NCBI GenBank assembly: GCA_934359755.1
Contig: CAKRLV010000021.1
Coordinates: 1-40,791 of the forward strand
DNA: 40,791 nucleotides
Direction of reading: 5' to 3'
Source of the DNA: an uncultured Agathobacter sp.
GTDB lineage: Bacteria; Bacillota; Clostridia; Lachnospirales; Lachnospiraceae
Positions 16,417-25,061 of the stretch are shown one piece after another (the first letter of the stretch is position 1; the number at the start of each line of letters is the position of its first letter). Made by a program: the position numbers and the translations under genes. Below the pieces are notes generated by a model. It saw only the letters and a list, made by a program, of their open reading frames with translations. It ran no database searches and had not been told where the DNA came from.

Positions 16417-16992
16417 TTACTCCTGTTTCTTTGAATTAAACTCATTCATAGCCTTGTCGACATCGCCCTGCATCATTAGAACTGCTGCATCAACAGCATC
16501 CTTTATAGCATCGTCTACTTTAGCTCTGTCTTCCTTATCAAATCGTCCAAGAACATGGTCTGCAAGATCCCATCCTGCCGGTTTCTCACCGACACCGACC
16601 TTTATACGCATGAAATTCTGTGTTCCCGTCATGGCGATTATATTCTTTATTCCATTATGTCCACCTGCACTTCCTTTTTTGCGGATTCTTATATTACCTG
16701 GTGCAAGTGAAATATCATCAAATATAACAAGCATATCTTCCTCTGGATCAAGCTTGTAGAAGTTCATAACCTCTGCAACACTCTCACCGCTTAAATTCAT
16801 ATAAGTAAGCGGCTTGACTAACAGAACCTTCATGCCCTCTATCACACCAGAACCAACAAGTGCCTTATGCTTTTTATCTTTTACATTTATATTATATTTA
16901 TCTGCAATTGCATCAATTACATCAAAACCAATGTTGTGACGCGTTGCTTCATATTTTTTATCTGGATTTCCAAGTCCAACTATTACGAACAT
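16417..16992 (-). CDS. pth: Peptidyl-tRNA hydrolase
   Basis: Releases tRNA from prematurely dropped peptidyl-tRNA. The protein has 191 residues, normal for the family, with VGLGNPDKKYEATRHNIGFD carrying the catalytic His19 and Asn9, TYMNLSG, IFDDI with the Asp that supports the His, and GGHNGIKN. All catalytic positions are present. It lies 3 nt before mfd, the same pth-mfd order as in many Firmicutes, and 86 nt after the ogg gene. Confidence 0.97.
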   Translation of the reverse strand: MFVIVGLGNPDKKYEATRHNIGFDVIDAIADKYNINVKDKKHKALVGSGVIEGMKVLLVKPLTYMNLSGESVAEVMNFYKLDPEEDMLVIFDDISLAPGNIRIRKKGSAGGHNGIKNIIAMTGTQNFMRIKVGVGEKPAGWDLADHVLGRFDKEDRAKVDDAIKDAVDAAVLMMQGDVDKAMNEFNSKKQE

Positions 16993-17078
16993 TATTCTCT
17001 CTTCCTTCCGTAGCTTCGCAGTTACCTCTGCATTATAGCCACATAATACCGCTGCGTCAACTGATTGCAGAAACCAAA

Positions 17079-17885
17079 TTACAGAAGTTCATAGTAAAAC
17101 AGATACTGCTGCACTATTCCCGCCACGCCTTCATACCTTTCAAAATCAAATCCGTCTGGATAATATTTCTCTAAGAACTGCTTCACATGCGTATCTATCG
17201 GGAAAGCATCTACATGGTGCAGTCCGAACAGGCATATGCAGTTAGCCACTTTTTTCCCTATCCCTTTTCTTTCAAGGAGGCTTTGCATCGCATCATCATA
17301 GCTCATCTGCTTTAGCTCGCCAAGCCAGTTCGGATGTTCTGTGGCATATTCATATATCTCTCTTAGATATGTATTTCTGTACCCGAATCCCATCGTCTTG
17401 TCATCGAAAAGGCTGTAATCAATCTCGCCTGGAAGTGGAAAGCGGTATCCCGTTTTCTCTCCATCACAGAGATATCCTGACCGCGTGCACAAATCATCCA
17501 CACTTTTTGTAATCCTCTTTATATTATTATTCTGCGAAATTATAAAGCTTACTATAATCTCCCACAAATCCTGTTTCAGAATTCGTATTCCGTTTCCTTT
17601 TTCAAAAGCGAGTTTCAAATGGTCATCATCAGACACTTCAATTCTTCTTTTGATATCCTCATAGTCTGTATCCATGTCAAAATATCCGCGCCACACTTCA
17701 TTCCACTCATCCTCATCGCAGGAGAGCGTAAACATCTGTCCGTCCTGTTCTATCTCAAGATATTTTCCAAATGCAACTATGGAATATTTAAGCGTCCCCG
17801 CACTTTCCATCTGTTTCCATCTAAAGCACTGCCCGCTGTCCGCAATCTGCTTTAAGTTCATGTTTGGAATTTCTATTTTATACAT
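17079..17885 (-). CDS. 8-oxoguanine DNA glycosylase, OGG1 type
   Basis: Excises oxidised guanine from DNA and cuts the strand by beta-elimination. The 268-residue protein has SQNNNI (the OGG1 lesion-pocket NNN), then the helix-hairpin-helix KGIGKKVANCICLFGL with catalytic Lys212, and PIDTHV with catalytic Asp231. This is the eukaryote-like OGG1 branch known from Clostridium, not MutM. It heads the repair and envelope cluster and has a well-formed promoter (17939-17967). Confidence 0.92.
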   Translation of the reverse strand: MYKIEIPNMNLKQIADSGQCFRWKQMESAGTLKYSIVAFGKYLEIEQDGQMFTLSCDEDEWNEVWRGYFDMDTDYEDIKRRIEVSDDDHLKLAFEKGNGIRILKQDLWEIIVSFIISQNNNIKRITKSVDDLCTRSGYLCDGEKTGYRFPLPGEIDYSLFDDKTMGFGYRNTYLREIYEYATEHPNWLGELKQMSYDDAMQSLLERKGIGKKVANCICLFGLHHVDAFPIDTHVKQFLEKYYPDGFDFERYEGVAGIVQQYLFYYELL

Positions 17886-17938
17886 CTTTGTACCTCTTAT
17901 ATGCTAATCATCGCTTTGGCTGTAACACTATCATTGAT

Positions 17939-17967
17939 ATTATAATCGCCCTGCCATTCTATTGCAA
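17939..17967 (-). promoter_or_regulatory. Promoter of the ogg-pth-mfd cluster
   Basis: TTGCAA (17967-17962) and TATAAT (17944-17939) separated by 17 bases on the minus strand, just after the spoVG terminator. Confidence 0.7.
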
Positions 17968-17971
17968 TTTG

Positions 17972-18008
17972 CAAAAAAAGGAAACCACAGCCTAAACCAT
18001 GGTTTCCT
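17972..18008 (-). terminator. Rho-independent terminator of spoVG
   Basis: AGGAAACCA (18008-18000) pairs with TGGTTTCCT (17987-17979) on the minus strand, followed by a run of seven T. It lies 18 nt after the spoVG stop. Confidence 0.85.
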
Positions 18009-18026
18009 CTACTTGTTTTAATTATA

Positions 18027-18290
18027 TTATTCCTCTCCGAACTCAGCCTTGTATTTGTCCAATATCATCTTCTGGATATTGTCTCGCGTCTGAGAATTGA
18101 TTGGATGTGCGATATCGCGATACTCACCATCACTTGCACGTCTGCTAGGCATTGCTATGAACAATCCCTTCTCCCCTTCTATGACTTTTATGTCATGAAC
18201 AACAAATTCATCATCGATTGTGATTGAAACAACCGCCTTCATCTTACCCTCTTTTTCAATTTTACGCATTCTTAAATCTGTAATCTGCAT
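18027..18290 (-). CDS. spoVG: SpoVG regulatory protein
   Basis: A small nucleic-acid-binding regulator first found through sporulation and cell-division effects in Bacillus. The 87-residue protein begins MQITDLRMRKI and contains the conserved FIAMPSRR and DIAHPIN segments, so it is full length. A GGGGG-type ribosome binding site precedes the ATG. It is a single-gene unit between glgD and the ogg cluster, with its own terminator. No convincing sigma-H promoter was found in the 111 nt upstream. Confidence 0.96.
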   Translation of the reverse strand: MQITDLRMRKIEKEGKMKAVVSITIDDEFVVHDIKVIEGEKGLFIAMPSRRASDGEYRDIAHPINSQTRDNIQKMILDKYKAEFGEE

Positions 18291-18401
18291 ATTTCTTCCC
18301 CCTGTTATAAATGCTAAATTTAATTATTCAATTCACGTAACTGTCTGTACCTTCACAGTTGTAAGCCGCAATCACACTAAATATAGTAGTTCTGATAGCT
18401 G

Positions 18402-19520
18402 CTAAAGTATATATCGCTGATTCGACTCTGTGACTATCTTTATTCCATTTTCTCCACAATAATATGTATTCGGTCTTAAAGTTCCTCTGCTCTCTACAAT
18501 ACAGTTTTCAACATGTGTGTTGTCTCCAATATAGACATCATTCAAAATAATGGAATTCCTGATGACACAATTCTTCCCGATAAATGCCTGCTTGAATAAT
18601 ATGGAATTTTCTACCTTGCCATTGATAATAGAGCCGCTTGCTATCATGCTGTTGCTTACATCTGAACCAGCATTGAATTTGGCTGGTGGAAGGTCCTCAA
18701 CCTTAGAATAGATTCTTGGCTCCTCCCTGCAAAAATAATCTCTTATCTGTGGCTTCAGGAAATCCATATTCGTCCTGTAATAGTCATCCACATCTGCGAT
18801 ATTGCTCCAGTATGTGTTTAATTTGTAGCCATACATCTTCTTAATGCTCTTATACCTTACCAGAATGTCTTTAACGAAATCGTATCTGCCCTCCTCTGCT
18901 GATTTTTCCAGTAATTCTATAAGCTGACGTCTTCTTACTACATAGATTCCTGTCGACACGGTATTGGATTGTGCCTGAATAGGCTTCTCCTCAAACTCTG
19001 TGATGCGCGCTTCTTCATTCATCCTCACCACACCATATCTGCTCACATCACAATTGGGCATCATATCCTTACATACCACTGTGACATCCGCTTTCTTCTG
19101 GATGTGATAGTCTAAAAGCTTATTGAAATCTATCTTGTATACACAATCGCCACTTGAAATGACGACATACGGCTCATGCCTCTTTTTCAGAAAATCTATA
19201 TTCTGATATATCGCGTCTGCTGTCCCTCTGTACCATTCACTGTTGCCCTCCGTAACTGTCGGGGTGAATAAGAATAAGCCCCCCTGCTTTCTTCCAAAAT
19301 TCCACCACTTCGATGAACTCAGATGTTCATTCAGCGATCTGGAATTGTACTGTGTAAGCACTGCCACAGTCTGGATATGCGAATTACTCATGCTGCTTAG
19401 CGCAAAGTCTATACATCTGTAACTTCCAGCCACTGGCATGGCAGAGATTGCTCTCTTCTTGGCAAGCTCTTTCATCCTCGAGCTATTGCCTCCGGCTAAA
19501 ATAATTCCTATTGCCTTCAT
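18402..19520 (-). CDS. glgD: Glucose-1-phosphate adenylyltransferase, regulatory-type subunit
   Basis: Partner subunit of GlgC in the Firmicutes ADP-glucose pyrophosphorylase. The 372-residue protein has the nucleotidyltransferase start (GIILAGGNSSRM), but the usual catalytic GDHIY is SGDCVYKID, and the GlgC Lys/Arg set near the N-terminus is altered, as expected for GlgD. The C-terminal half is a left-handed beta-helix. The start overlaps the glgC stop as ATGA, giving tight coupling and probably a one-to-one subunit ratio. Confidence 0.95.
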   Translation of the reverse strand: MKAIGIILAGGNSSRMKELAKKRAISAMPVAGSYRCIDFALSSMSNSHIQTVAVLTQYNSRSLNEHLSSSKWWNFGRKQGGLFLFTPTVTEGNSEWYRGTADAIYQNIDFLKKRHEPYVVISSGDCVYKIDFNKLLDYHIQKKADVTVVCKDMMPNCDVSRYGVVRMNEEARITEFEEKPIQAQSNTVSTGIYVVRRRQLIELLEKSAEEGRYDFVKDILVRYKSIKKMYGYKLNTYWSNIADVDDYYRTNMDFLKPQIRDYFCREEPRIYSKVEDLPPAKFNAGSDVSNSMIASGSIINGKVENSILFKQAFIGKNCVIRNSIILNDVYIGDNTHVENCIVESRGTLRPNTYYCGENGIKIVTESNQRYIL

Positions 19521-20791
19521 ATTCTGTCACCTGCCTTAATAATTACTTCGCCTCCAGCTAACATCTTATCTGGATAATCCTCTGCCACTGTCTTACCAGC
19601 AATCGCAGTATTTTTGCCAATTTTAACATTCTCAGGGATGACGGAATCTTCTCCTATTGTAACAAGGCCAAATGAATATATGCTTTCATTTAGCTTATTA
19701 GGAACTTCTTCTCCAACTCCCATTACTACATTATTGCCTACCTGACAGTTCTCCGCGATGATTGCTTTATCTATTGTGACATTGTCTCCTATCACGGTAT
19801 CCTGCATGATAATGGAATCACGTATGACACTGCCCCTTCCAATCTTGACATTTGCACCGATTACCGAATTGGCAACATATCCATATATATCTGATGACTC
19901 ACCAATAATACTCCTCTCGAGGTGTCCTTCTGGTGCTATATAAAGCGGCTCAATCGTGTCACACTTCGTATAAATCTTCCAGTATTCTTCGTAAAGATTA
20001 AACTCTGGTATAAGATCTATAAGCTCCATATTGGCCTCCCAGTAAGAGCCAAGCGTTCCTACATCTTTCCAGTAACCATTAAATTCGTATGCAGACATTC
20101 TGCTCTTTTTCTCAAAGCAATATGGAATTATATGCTTGCCGAAATCACAATTCTGCACATCCTGCATCGCAATCAGCGCCTCTTTAAGTACTGACCATGT
20201 AAATATGTATATTCCCATAGATGCAAGATTACTTCTTGGATGTTCTGGCTTCTCCTCAAATTCTGTTATCTGCTTATTCTCATCTGCTATGACAATACCA
20301 AATCTGCTTGCCTCTTCCATAGGCACCGGCATGGTCGCTATTGTAACATCCGCCTTGTTCGCCTTGTGGAAATCAAGCATAACCTCATAATCCATCTTAT
20401 AAATATGGTCGCCCGAAAGAATCAGAACATATTCCGGATTATAACTGTCTATATATCTCATATTCTGGAAAATTGCATTTGCAGTTCCTGTATACCACTC
20501 ACTGCTTGCACTTTTCTCATATGGCGGCAGTATTGTAACCCCACCATTATTTCTATCTAAATCCCACGGAATACCAATTCCAATATGTGAATTTAAACGT
20601 AGCGGTTGATACTGTGTCAATACACCAACCGTATCAATTCCAGAGTTTATACAGTTGCTAAGTGGAAAATCAATTATTCTGTACTTTCCTCCAAATGCTA
20701 CTGCGGGTTTTGCTACATTCGATGTCAGTACTCCAAGTCTGCTACCCTGACCACCGGCTAAAAGCATAGCTATCATTTCTTTTTTTAGCAC
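19517..20791 (-). CDS. glgC: Glucose-1-phosphate adenylyltransferase, catalytic subunit
   Basis: Makes ADP-glucose from ATP and glucose-1-phosphate for glycogen synthesis. The 424-residue protein has MLLAGGQGSRLGVLT, KPAVAFGGKYRIIDF, the catalytic SGDHIYKMDY, and a C-terminal beta-helix of hexapeptide-like repeats. Translation starts at GTG 20791: AAGGAG lies 7 nt before it, while the next Met codons have no such site. Other glycogen genes are not in the window. Confidence 0.97.
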   Translation of the reverse strand: MLKKEMIAMLLAGGQGSRLGVLTSNVAKPAVAFGGKYRIIDFPLSNCINSGIDTVGVLTQYQPLRLNSHIGIGIPWDLDRNNGGVTILPPYEKSASSEWYTGTANAIFQNMRYIDSYNPEYVLILSGDHIYKMDYEVMLDFHKANKADVTIATMPVPMEEASRFGIVIADENKQITEFEEKPEHPRSNLASMGIYIFTWSVLKEALIAMQDVQNCDFGKHIIPYCFEKKSRMSAYEFNGYWKDVGTLGSYWEANMELIDLIPEFNLYEEYWKIYTKCDTIEPLYIAPEGHLERSIIGESSDIYGYVANSVIGANVKIGRGSVIRDSIIMQDTVIGDNVTIDKAIIAENCQVGNNVVMGVGEEVPNKLNESIYSFGLVTIGEDSVIPENVKIGKNTAIAGKTVAEDYPDKMLAGGEVIIKAGDRI

Positions 20792-20824
20792 GTTATCACT
20801 CCTTGTCTACTAATTAATAAAAAA

Positions 20825-20853
20825 ATTATATCATATCCACAATTTATCTACAA
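20825..20853 (-). promoter_or_regulatory. Promoter of glgC-glgD
   Basis: TTGTAG (20853-20848), 17-base spacer, then TATAAT (20830-20825) preceded by TGA, an extended -10, on the minus strand. Confidence 0.65.
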
Positions 20854-21050
20854 CACATTTAACAATTTTTAGAATTATTTCGACCTTTTTTTGTAGAAAT
20901 TATATATTATGGCAATTATGTATCTAAAAATATCTTGTAAATTTTGAAAATTATAATAATTTTATATACTGTTAAAAACATAATCTTCATTACAATTTAT
21001 AATGGTCATACATATAACTGGATACTTTTATCTTTACGCGATGAAATAAT

Positions 21051-21078
21051 TTGCAAAACTTATATTTAGAGGTATAAT
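21051..21078 (+). promoter_or_regulatory. Promoter of murC
   Basis: TTGCAA (21051-21056) and TATAAT (21073-21078) with a 16-base spacer, 44 nt before the murC ATG. Confidence 0.6.
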
Positions 21079-21121
21079 CATAGATAACTTATATCATTAT
21101 ATAAACGGGTAGGTAATATTT

Positions 21122-22501
21122 ATGTATAAATTAAATTTCAAAAATCCAATCCATGTTCATTTCATCGGAATTGGTGGTATCAGTATGAGCGGACTCGCTG
21201 AAATTCTTCTCGATGAAGGATTCACTATCTCGGGTTCAGACAGCAAGGAATCTGATTTAACTAAACATCTCGAAGCCAGAGGTATCCAGATTTTCTATGG
21301 CCAGAAGGCTTCAAATATCATTCCTGGTATTGATCTTGTAGTATACACTGCTGCAATTCACGAAGATAACCCTGAATTTGCAGAAGCTAAAAGCAAGAAT
21401 CTTCCTATGCTTTCGCGCGCAGAGCTGTTAGGACAGATTATGGACAACTACGAGAACTCTATCGCTGTAGCCGGAACACACGGCAAGACAACAACTACAT
21501 CTATGATTAGCCAGATTTTGCTTGAGGCAAAAACTGATCCTACAATTACTGTCGGCGGTATTCTCGATGCGATAAACGGAAATCTCCGTGTTGGTAATTC
21601 CGAGGTATTTATCTCAGAAGCATGCGAATACACAAACAGCTTTTTAAATTTCAGACCAAAATACAGTATTATCCTGAACATTGAAGCCGAACATCTTGAT
21701 TTCTTTAAAGATATCAATGACATACGTGCATCATTCCGTAAGTATAGTGCAAACACTCTTGCAAATGGTGCAACCATCATAAACGGTGAGATTGATAATT
21801 ACGAGGAAATTGTCGACGGACTCCCTCAGCAGATTATTACTTATGGTCTTAATTCTACTTATGATTATTACGCCGAAAATATTACTTATGATGAGAAAGC
21901 TTGTGCAATTTTTTCTGCAATGCACAATGGCACAAAGATAATGGACGTCCACCTGAATGTGCCTGGAAAGCACAATGTAAGCAATTCCTTGGCTGCAATT
22001 GCACTCTGTCAGGCAATGAACATTCCTACTGAAGCAATCATAAGCGGACTTGCCAAATTCGGTGGTGCCAACAGACGTTTCCAGTACAAGGGTGAGATTG
22101 ATGGTGTTACTATCATCGACGATTACGCTCACCATCCAACAGAGATACGCGCAACACTTACAGCTGCTGCAAACTATCCGCATAAGCGCCTGGTGCTCGT
22201 ATTCCAGCCTCACACATATTCAAGAACAAAGGCATTTTTAAATGACTTTGCTGATGTTCTTTCTATGGCTGATGTTGTAGTACTTGCTGACATTTATGCT
22301 GCCCGCGAGCAGAATACTTATGGAATATCATCAAAAGACATACTCAACCTTCTCAAAGAAAAGGGAACTGATGCCTATTATTTCCCAACATTCGATGAAA
22401 TTGAGAAATTCTTATTAAAAAAATGTATAAACGGTGACTTGTTGATAACTATGGGAGCCGGAAACGTTGTCGAAATCGGGGAAAACCTTCTCGGCAAATA
22501 A
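21122..22501 (+). CDS. murC: UDP-N-acetylmuramate--L-alanine ligase
   Basis: Adds L-alanine to UDP-MurNAc, the first amino acid of the peptidoglycan stem. The 459-residue protein has the N-terminal Rossmann start HFIGIGGISMSGLAE, the ATP loop AGTHGKTTTT near residue 116, EACEY, and DDYAHHPTEI in the C-terminal domain. The length fits the family. A weak GGGTAGGT site lies about 8 nt before the ATG. It is a single-gene unit, ended by the terminator at 22514-22562. Confidence 0.97.
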   Translation: MYKLNFKNPIHVHFIGIGGISMSGLAEILLDEGFTISGSDSKESDLTKHLEARGIQIFYGQKASNIIPGIDLVVYTAAIHEDNPEFAEAKSKNLPMLSRAELLGQIMDNYENSIAVAGTHGKTTTTSMISQILLEAKTDPTITVGGILDAINGNLRVGNSEVFISEACEYTNSFLNFRPKYSIILNIEAEHLDFFKDINDIRASFRKYSANTLANGATIINGEIDNYEEIVDGLPQQIITYGLNSTYDYYAENITYDEKACAIFSAMHNGTKIMDVHLNVPGKHNVSNSLAAIALCQAMNIPTEAIISGLAKFGGANRRFQYKGEIDGVTIIDDYAHHPTEIRATLTAAANYPHKRLVLVFQPHTYSRTKAFLNDFADVLSMADVVVLADIYAAREQNTYGISSKDILNLLKEKGTDAYYFPTFDEIEKFLLKKCINGDLLITMGAGNVVEIGENLLGK

Positions 22502-22502
22502 T

Positions 22503-22520
22503 TTATCCACATTATCCACA
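22503..22520 (+). promoter_or_regulatory. Two exact DnaA boxes in tandem
   Basis: TTATCCACA occurs at 22503-22511 and again at 22512-22520, directly abutting. Both match the perfect DnaA box. A degenerate pair with the same abutting layout, TTATCAACA (22657-22665) and TTTTCCACG (22666-22674), lies 154 nt downstream, before the dnaD-like operon. Confidence 0.6.
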
Positions 22521-22562
22521 TTGAAAAGTGAATTATTTTTCATTTTTCATGTGGATTTTTTG
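22514..22562 (+). terminator. Rho-independent terminator of murC
   Basis: ATCCACAT (22514-22521) pairs with ATGTGGAT (22549-22556), with further A/T pairs inside, followed by TTTTTT. One arm overlaps the second DnaA box. Confidence 0.75.
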
Positions 22563-22749
22563 TTGTAAATTGTTTAATTTGTTTCACAGCCACAACTTAT
22601 TTATTTTACTGAATATGGACCTGTTTTTTTTAAAATTTGAATTTGTTTCACGCAACTTATCAACATTTTCCACGATTTCAGGATGTTTATGAAGCCCTTT
22701 AAAATCAAGGCTTCCAGCCATTTTTTCACTTTCTTTTTAGAAAGTATTG

Positions 22750-22758
22750 TGCTATAAT
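22750..22758 (+). promoter_or_regulatory. Extended -10 promoter of the dnaD-like operon
   Basis: TGCTATAAT, an extended -10 element, lies 34 nt before the ATG. No strong -35 is present at the right distance. An inverted pair GAAGCC/GGCTTC (22691-22714) lies just upstream. Confidence 0.5.
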
Positions 22759-22792
22759 TTCATTCAGGTTAAATTCGAAAGAGGGAATTAAT

Positions 22793-24037
22793 ATGGCTAG
22801 CATTAAGTTGTGCAGCGATTTTCCTTACAGGGATATCAGCGTGCCAAGTAAATTTATAGATGAATACATGCCAGAGGCAAATGGGGAGTTCGTGAAGATA
22901 TATCTCTATCTGCTTCGTGCATTAGGCTCAAGCTCATCCGATTTTTCTATTTCGGCTATTGCAGATAAGTTTGAACATACAGAAAAAGATGTTGTCCGTG
23001 CACTCAAATACTGGGAGCGTCAGAAGCTTTTATCGCTCGATTACGGTACAGACAAGTCCATAGTTGGAATTCATGTCACTGATATATACCATCTTGATGA
23101 TGATTTCAGTGCCACACAGCCTGCTGGTGATACACATGCGCCTGTACCAGCACCTGCGCCTGTTCAGACTGCACCTGTACAGACTGCTGCACCTGTTAAT
23201 CAGTCGGCAGCTATTGAGTCTGTTGGAATTGCCGCACCTGCAGCATCTGGTATGGCAGCTGGCGATTTAGGTGCCGCTGTTGCAAGCCAGGTAGTAGCTG
23301 CAAATCCACAGCCAAAGAATATTTCGAACATCACACCAATCTCTACGAGCAAGGAATACTCTTTAGATGAGATTAAGAATTTCCGTAAAGATCCTGATGT
23401 ATCTGAATTATTCTTCATTATTGAGACATACTTAAAGCATACACTCAGCAGCTCTGATATCAATATAATCCTGTACTGGTATGAGGAGCTTCATTTTGGA
23501 ACAGACCTTATTGAATACCTTGTCGAATACTGTATCAGCAAGGGACATTCAAGTACACGCTATATGAATAAGGTTGCACTCGCATGGTCTGAAGCTGGAA
23601 TAAGCACTGTTGAGCAGGCCAAAGAGAATGCATCTATCCACAGTCAGGTTTATTATGCTGTTATGAAAGCACTCGGTATTTCTGGACGTAATCTTGTCGA
23701 TACAGAGATGAATTACATCAAGAAATGGTCACAGGAATTTGAATTTGATAACCAGCTTATCACCCTTGCCTGCCAGCGTACTATATCAGCAATACACCAG
23801 CCAAGCTTTGAATATGTAGATTCTATTATGACAAGCTGGCACAACAATCAGGTACATACTATTGAAGATGTGGACAAGCTCGATGCCGCTTACAACAAGA
23901 CACGTAAGGCTTCTGCTTCCTCTAATTCAAATGACAGGGTGATTGCACCCAAGCGCAACAAATTCAACAATTTCAATCAAAGAGATTATGATTATGATCA
24001 GTTAGAGAAAGTTCTTCTAACTACATCAGTTCAATAG
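22793..24037 (+). CDS. DnaD-domain replication initiation protein
   Basis: A 414-residue protein with a winged-helix N-domain (about 1-100), a Pro/Ala/Gln-rich flexible linker (about 107-175), and two DnaD-type C-terminal domains, each ending in the YxxxIxxxW-type motif (YMNKVALAW and YVDSIMTSW). A basic tail follows. DnaD/DnaB proteins remodel origin DNA and bring in the helicase loader; the loader-like gene lies 15 nt downstream. GAGGG precedes the ATG. The assignment to primary chromosomal initiation is an inference from the family and its neighbour. Confidence 0.88.
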   Translation: MASIKLCSDFPYRDISVPSKFIDEYMPEANGEFVKIYLYLLRALGSSSSDFSISAIADKFEHTEKDVVRALKYWERQKLLSLDYGTDKSIVGIHVTDIYHLDDDFSATQPAGDTHAPVPAPAPVQTAPVQTAAPVNQSAAIESVGIAAPAASGMAAGDLGAAVASQVVAANPQPKNISNITPISTSKEYSLDEIKNFRKDPDVSELFFIIETYLKHTLSSSDINIILYWYEELHFGTDLIEYLVEYCISKGHSSTRYMNKVALAWSEAGISTVEQAKENASIHSQVYYAVMKALGISGRNLVDTEMNYIKKWSQEFEFDNQLITLACQRTISAIHQPSFEYVDSIMTSWHNNQVHTIEDVDKLDAAYNKTRKASASSNSNDRVIAPKRNKFNNFNQRDYDYDQLEKVLLTTSVQ

Positions 24038-24052
24038 TACTCAGGGGGATTT

Positions 24053-25036
24053 ATGCCACTAAGCAATGCACAATACGACGAAATAATGCGTGAATATGAC
24101 GAGCGTCAGATACGCAACAAACATATATCTTCCGAAAGGATTAAACTGGCTTACCTAAAAGAGCCACGCCTTAAGCAAATAGATGAGTCAATCGCCTCCA
24201 CTTCTGTCAAACAGGCACAGAAGCTTCTTCTTGGAGACAAGAATGCAGTTGGCGAATTGAAAGAACAAATTAATTTATTTAGGAACGAACGCAGGACTCT
24301 TCTTAACCAGATTGGATACCCTTCTGATTATTTCGAGCCTGTATACACATGCCGGGACTGCAAAGATACTGGATATATTAATGGTCAGAAATGCCACTGT
24401 TTCAAACAGGCTATTATCAATACCGTCTATGCACAGTCCAATATCCGTCAGATACTATCTCGGGAGAATTTTTCTGTACTCTCCTATGATTATTATTCTG
24501 ACAATGAAGTCAATGCTTCTACTGGTCTTTCTTCAAAGGCCACATTTACAAATGCAGTTAAGGAATGTCACCGCTTTATTGATGATTTTGACAACAAACC
24601 TAAGAACATCTTCTTCTATGGTGATACAGGTGTGGGCAAGACATTTTTATCAAACTGCATAGCAAAAGAGCTATTAGATAATGGTAAGTCTGTAATATAC
24701 TTTACAGCTTTCCAATTATTTGATATATTAAGCAAAGGTGTTTTCGAAAAAGATGCTGATGCAATAGCAGCACATCAGAATATTTTTGATTGCGACTTAC
24801 TTATAATAGATGACCTGGGAACCGAGCTAGTTAATTCATTTACTTCTTCCCAGTTGTTTTTATGCGTAAATGAACGAATTTTACGTCAGAAATCTACCAT
24901 CATTTCTACCAATCTAAGTATGAATCAAATGGTAGATTTATACTCTGAACGTACACTTTCACGTATATCAAGCAATTATTCTATTATTAAGCTTTTTGGT
25001 GATGATATTCGAATTAAGAAACGCCAGATGCATTAA
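24053..25036 (+). CDS. DnaC/DnaI-like helicase loader ATPase
   Basis: A 327-residue AAA+ protein. The N-terminal part has a zinc-binding set C100xxC103...C114xC116 as in DnaI. The ATPase part has Walker A GDTGVGKT (190-197), Walker B LLIIDDLG, sensor STNL and the arginine-finger-like RTLSRI. It should load the replicative helicase with the DnaD-like protein encoded just before it. A GGGGG site precedes the ATG. It is followed after 25 nt by the prs-like gene, so the three form an operon. Confidence 0.92.
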   Translation: MPLSNAQYDEIMREYDERQIRNKHISSERIKLAYLKEPRLKQIDESIASTSVKQAQKLLLGDKNAVGELKEQINLFRNERRTLLNQIGYPSDYFEPVYTCRDCKDTGYINGQKCHCFKQAIINTVYAQSNIRQILSRENFSVLSYDYYSDNEVNASTGLSSKATFTNAVKECHRFIDDFDNKPKNIFFYGDTGVGKTFLSNCIAKELLDNGKSVIYFTAFQLFDILSKGVFEKDADAIAAHQNIFDCDLLIIDDLGTELVNSFTSSQLFLCVNERILRQKSTIISTNLSMNQMVDLYSERTLSRISSNYSIIKLFGDDIRIKKRQMH

Positions 25037-25061
25037 ATTTAAACTATATGGAGGAGCAGAA

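Larger units (their letters stand above)
20792..21121. promoter_or_regulatory. 330-nt divergent promoter region between glgC and murC
   Basis: Very AT-rich. It contains the two promoters listed separately and two DnaA-box-like 9-mers with one mismatch each (ATATCCACA at 20832-20840, TTATCTACA at 20844-20852), which are expected by chance in DNA of this composition. No open frame or structured RNA is evident. Confidence 0.6.

Noticed and set aside
18291..18401. Promoter for spoVG (TTGAAT, 16 nt, TATAAC near 18305-18332, or a sigma-H site)
   Set aside because: The TATAAC abuts the ribosome binding site, so a transcript from it would lack that site; a sigma-H match is only partial.
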